NCBI GenBank assembly: GCA_008011715.2
Contig: CP136508.1
Location: forward strand, 2,046,001-2,110,000
DNA length: 64,000 bases
Direction: 5' to 3'
Origin: [Empedobacter] haloabium
GTDB lineage: Bacteria; Pseudomonadota; Gammaproteobacteria; Burkholderiales; Burkholderiaceae_D
Positions 63,153-64,000 of the stretch are shown here, piece by piece. The position numbers were made by a program, and so were the translations under genes. Within the stretch, counting starts at the first letter, position 1; every line of letters starts with the position of its first letter. Under the pieces are notes generated by a model that worked only from the letters and a program-made list of their open reading frames with translations, was not told the origin of the DNA and searched no databases.

Positions 63153-63860
63153 ATGATGGGCGAACATTCATCCAAACAGTATGACCACGACCTGGAAGCG
63201 ATCCGCTCCAAGGTGCTCCTGATGGGCGGCATGGTCGAGACGCAGTTCCTCGATGCGATGACGTGCTTCCGCATCGGTAACGTCGAGCGCGCCGAGCGCG
63301 TGATCCGCGAGGACGACGCCGTCAACCAGCTGGAAGTGCAGCTGGACGACCAGTGCAGCCACCTGATCGTGCGCCGCCAGCCGGCCGCCAACGACCTGCG
63401 CACGATCATGGCCACCATCAAGGTGATCACGGACCTGGAGCGCATCGGTGACGAGGCCACCAAGATCGCGCGCACGGCGAAAAGCCTGCATTCGCGCGGC
63501 GCCGTGACCGTCAACCATTACGAGATGGTGCGCACCATCGCGACCGCCACCAGCGACATGCTGCACGACGCACTGGACGCGTTCGCCCGCAATGACCATA
63601 ACCAGGCCTTGCAGCTGATCGCCCAGGACGCCGTGATCGACCACGAGTTCCGTTCCATCATGCGCAACCTGATCACGTTCATGATGGAAGATCCGCGTAC
63701 AATTTCGGCTGCGCTGGACACGATGTGGGTGGCCAAGGCCATCGAGCGCATCGGCGACCACGCCAAGAACATCGCCGAATACGTCATCTATGTGGTGGAA
63801 GGGCGCGACATCCGGCACAGCAAGCCGGCCAGCGTGGCCATCGGACCCGAGGAAAATTAA
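63153..63860 (+). CDS. phoU: Phosphate signalling protein PhoU
   Basis: 235 residues. Two three-helix PhoU repeats with metal-binding motifs: MATIKVITDLERIGDEATKI in the first (near residue 90) and DTMWVAKAIERIGDHAKNIA in the second (near residue 190). It links the state of PstSCAB to the PhoR-PhoB system and limits phosphate uptake. GGGAG stands before the ATG at 63153, and phoB starts 9 bases after its stop. Confidence 0.95.
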   Translation: MMGEHSSKQYDHDLEAIRSKVLLMGGMVETQFLDAMTCFRIGNVERAERVIREDDAVNQLEVQLDDQCSHLIVRRQPAANDLRTIMATIKVITDLERIGDEATKIARTAKSLHSRGAVTVNHYEMVRTIATATSDMLHDALDAFARNDHNQALQLIAQDAVIDHEFRSIMRNLITFMMEDPRTISAALDTMWVAKAIERIGDHAKNIAEYVIYVVEGRDIRHSKPASVAIGPEEN

Positions 63861-63869
63861 GTCAGAAAC

Positions 63870-64000
63870 ATGGCAGCCGACAAAACGACCGTACTGATTG
63901 TGGAAGACGAACCAGCCATTGTCGAGCTGGTGACGTTCTCGCTGCGCGAGGCAGGCTGGAACTGCTGCGCCGTGCAGAGCACCGCCGAGGCCTGGGATTT
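63870..64000 (+). CDS. phoB: Phosphate regulon response regulator PhoB (5' end only)
   Basis: The first 43 codons of a response regulator receiver domain: MAADKTTVLIVEDEPAIVEL, then VTFSLREAGWNCCAVQSTAE. The VEDEP pair gives the acidic pocket residues; the phospho-acceptor Asp and the DNA-binding domain lie beyond the window. PhoB is inferred from its place after pstSCAB-phoU and from the start, which is typical of PhoB (IVEDEPAI). It would bind the two Pho boxes at 59054 and 59171. Confidence 0.9.
   Translation, partial: MAADKTTVLIVEDEPAIVELVTFSLREAGWNCCAVQSTAEAWD

Overview
The window is high-GC, gene-dense bacterial chromosome. The gene set suggests a betaproteobacterium of the Burkholderiales, most likely Oxalobacteraceae close to Massilia or Pseudoduganella. 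Supporting signs are a ppk-pstSCAB-phoU-phoB cluster, PEP-CTERM surface proteins, a long-form leuA with a leader peptide, a DUF1415/DUF1289 pair, tsaB-rimI-uracil-DNA glycosylase-DUF1853, lplT-alr-radA, and intergenic palindromes with a REP-associated transposase. The taxonomic call is inference. No rRNA, tRNA or CRISPR was seen.

The most interesting part is 1-13.7 kb, which carries a nearly complete selenium and ergothioneine gene set. A PhnDCE-type ABC operon (1-2627, minus strand) has a binding protein that resembles the putative selenate-binding branch rather than true phosphonate binders. Next come egtD and egtB (2846-5111), which make hercynine and ergothioneine. After PEP-CTERM genes and leuA come selD/senC, senB and the divergent senA (10451-13705), the known selenoneine pathway. 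Uptake, selenophosphate, selenosugar, hercynine and final C-Se bond formation can therefore all be assigned within 14 kb. Between the two halves lie decayed PEP-CTERM gene remnants, a long ORF that fuses two complete PEP-CTERM proteins in frame, and leuA preceded by a leucine-rich leader peptide and an attenuator-like terminator.

13.7-32 kb holds a chemoreceptor, two small exported proteins, an S9 peptidase, a catalase-family protein, gdhA with a LysR regulator, a marR-MFS pair with an operator, three cell-wall enzymes (YcbK-like, M23, L,D-transpeptidase), rhlE, fabI and mltD. 32-45 kb holds small conserved proteins, two c-di-GMP signalling proteins, an orphan molybdenum hydroxylase large subunit, a thioredoxin-like protein, and a DJ-1/PfpI and GlxA-type regulator pair. 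45-54 kb is housekeeping: tsaB, rimI, a uracil-DNA glycosylase, lplT, alr, radA, a PilZ protein and a solitary fliD. The fliD gene is interrupted near its end by a perfect 19-bp Tn5/Nextera mosaic end, almost certainly a sequencing or assembly artefact.

54-64 kb has a REP-associated tyrosine transposase (RAYT) beside a REPIN-like element, a patatin, sixA, and the phosphate regulon. ppk1 and pstSCAB-phoU-phoB diverge from a control region with a Pho box facing each way. At least nine related palindromes sit at 3' ends of genes across the window; they look like the REP/REPIN population served by the RAYT.
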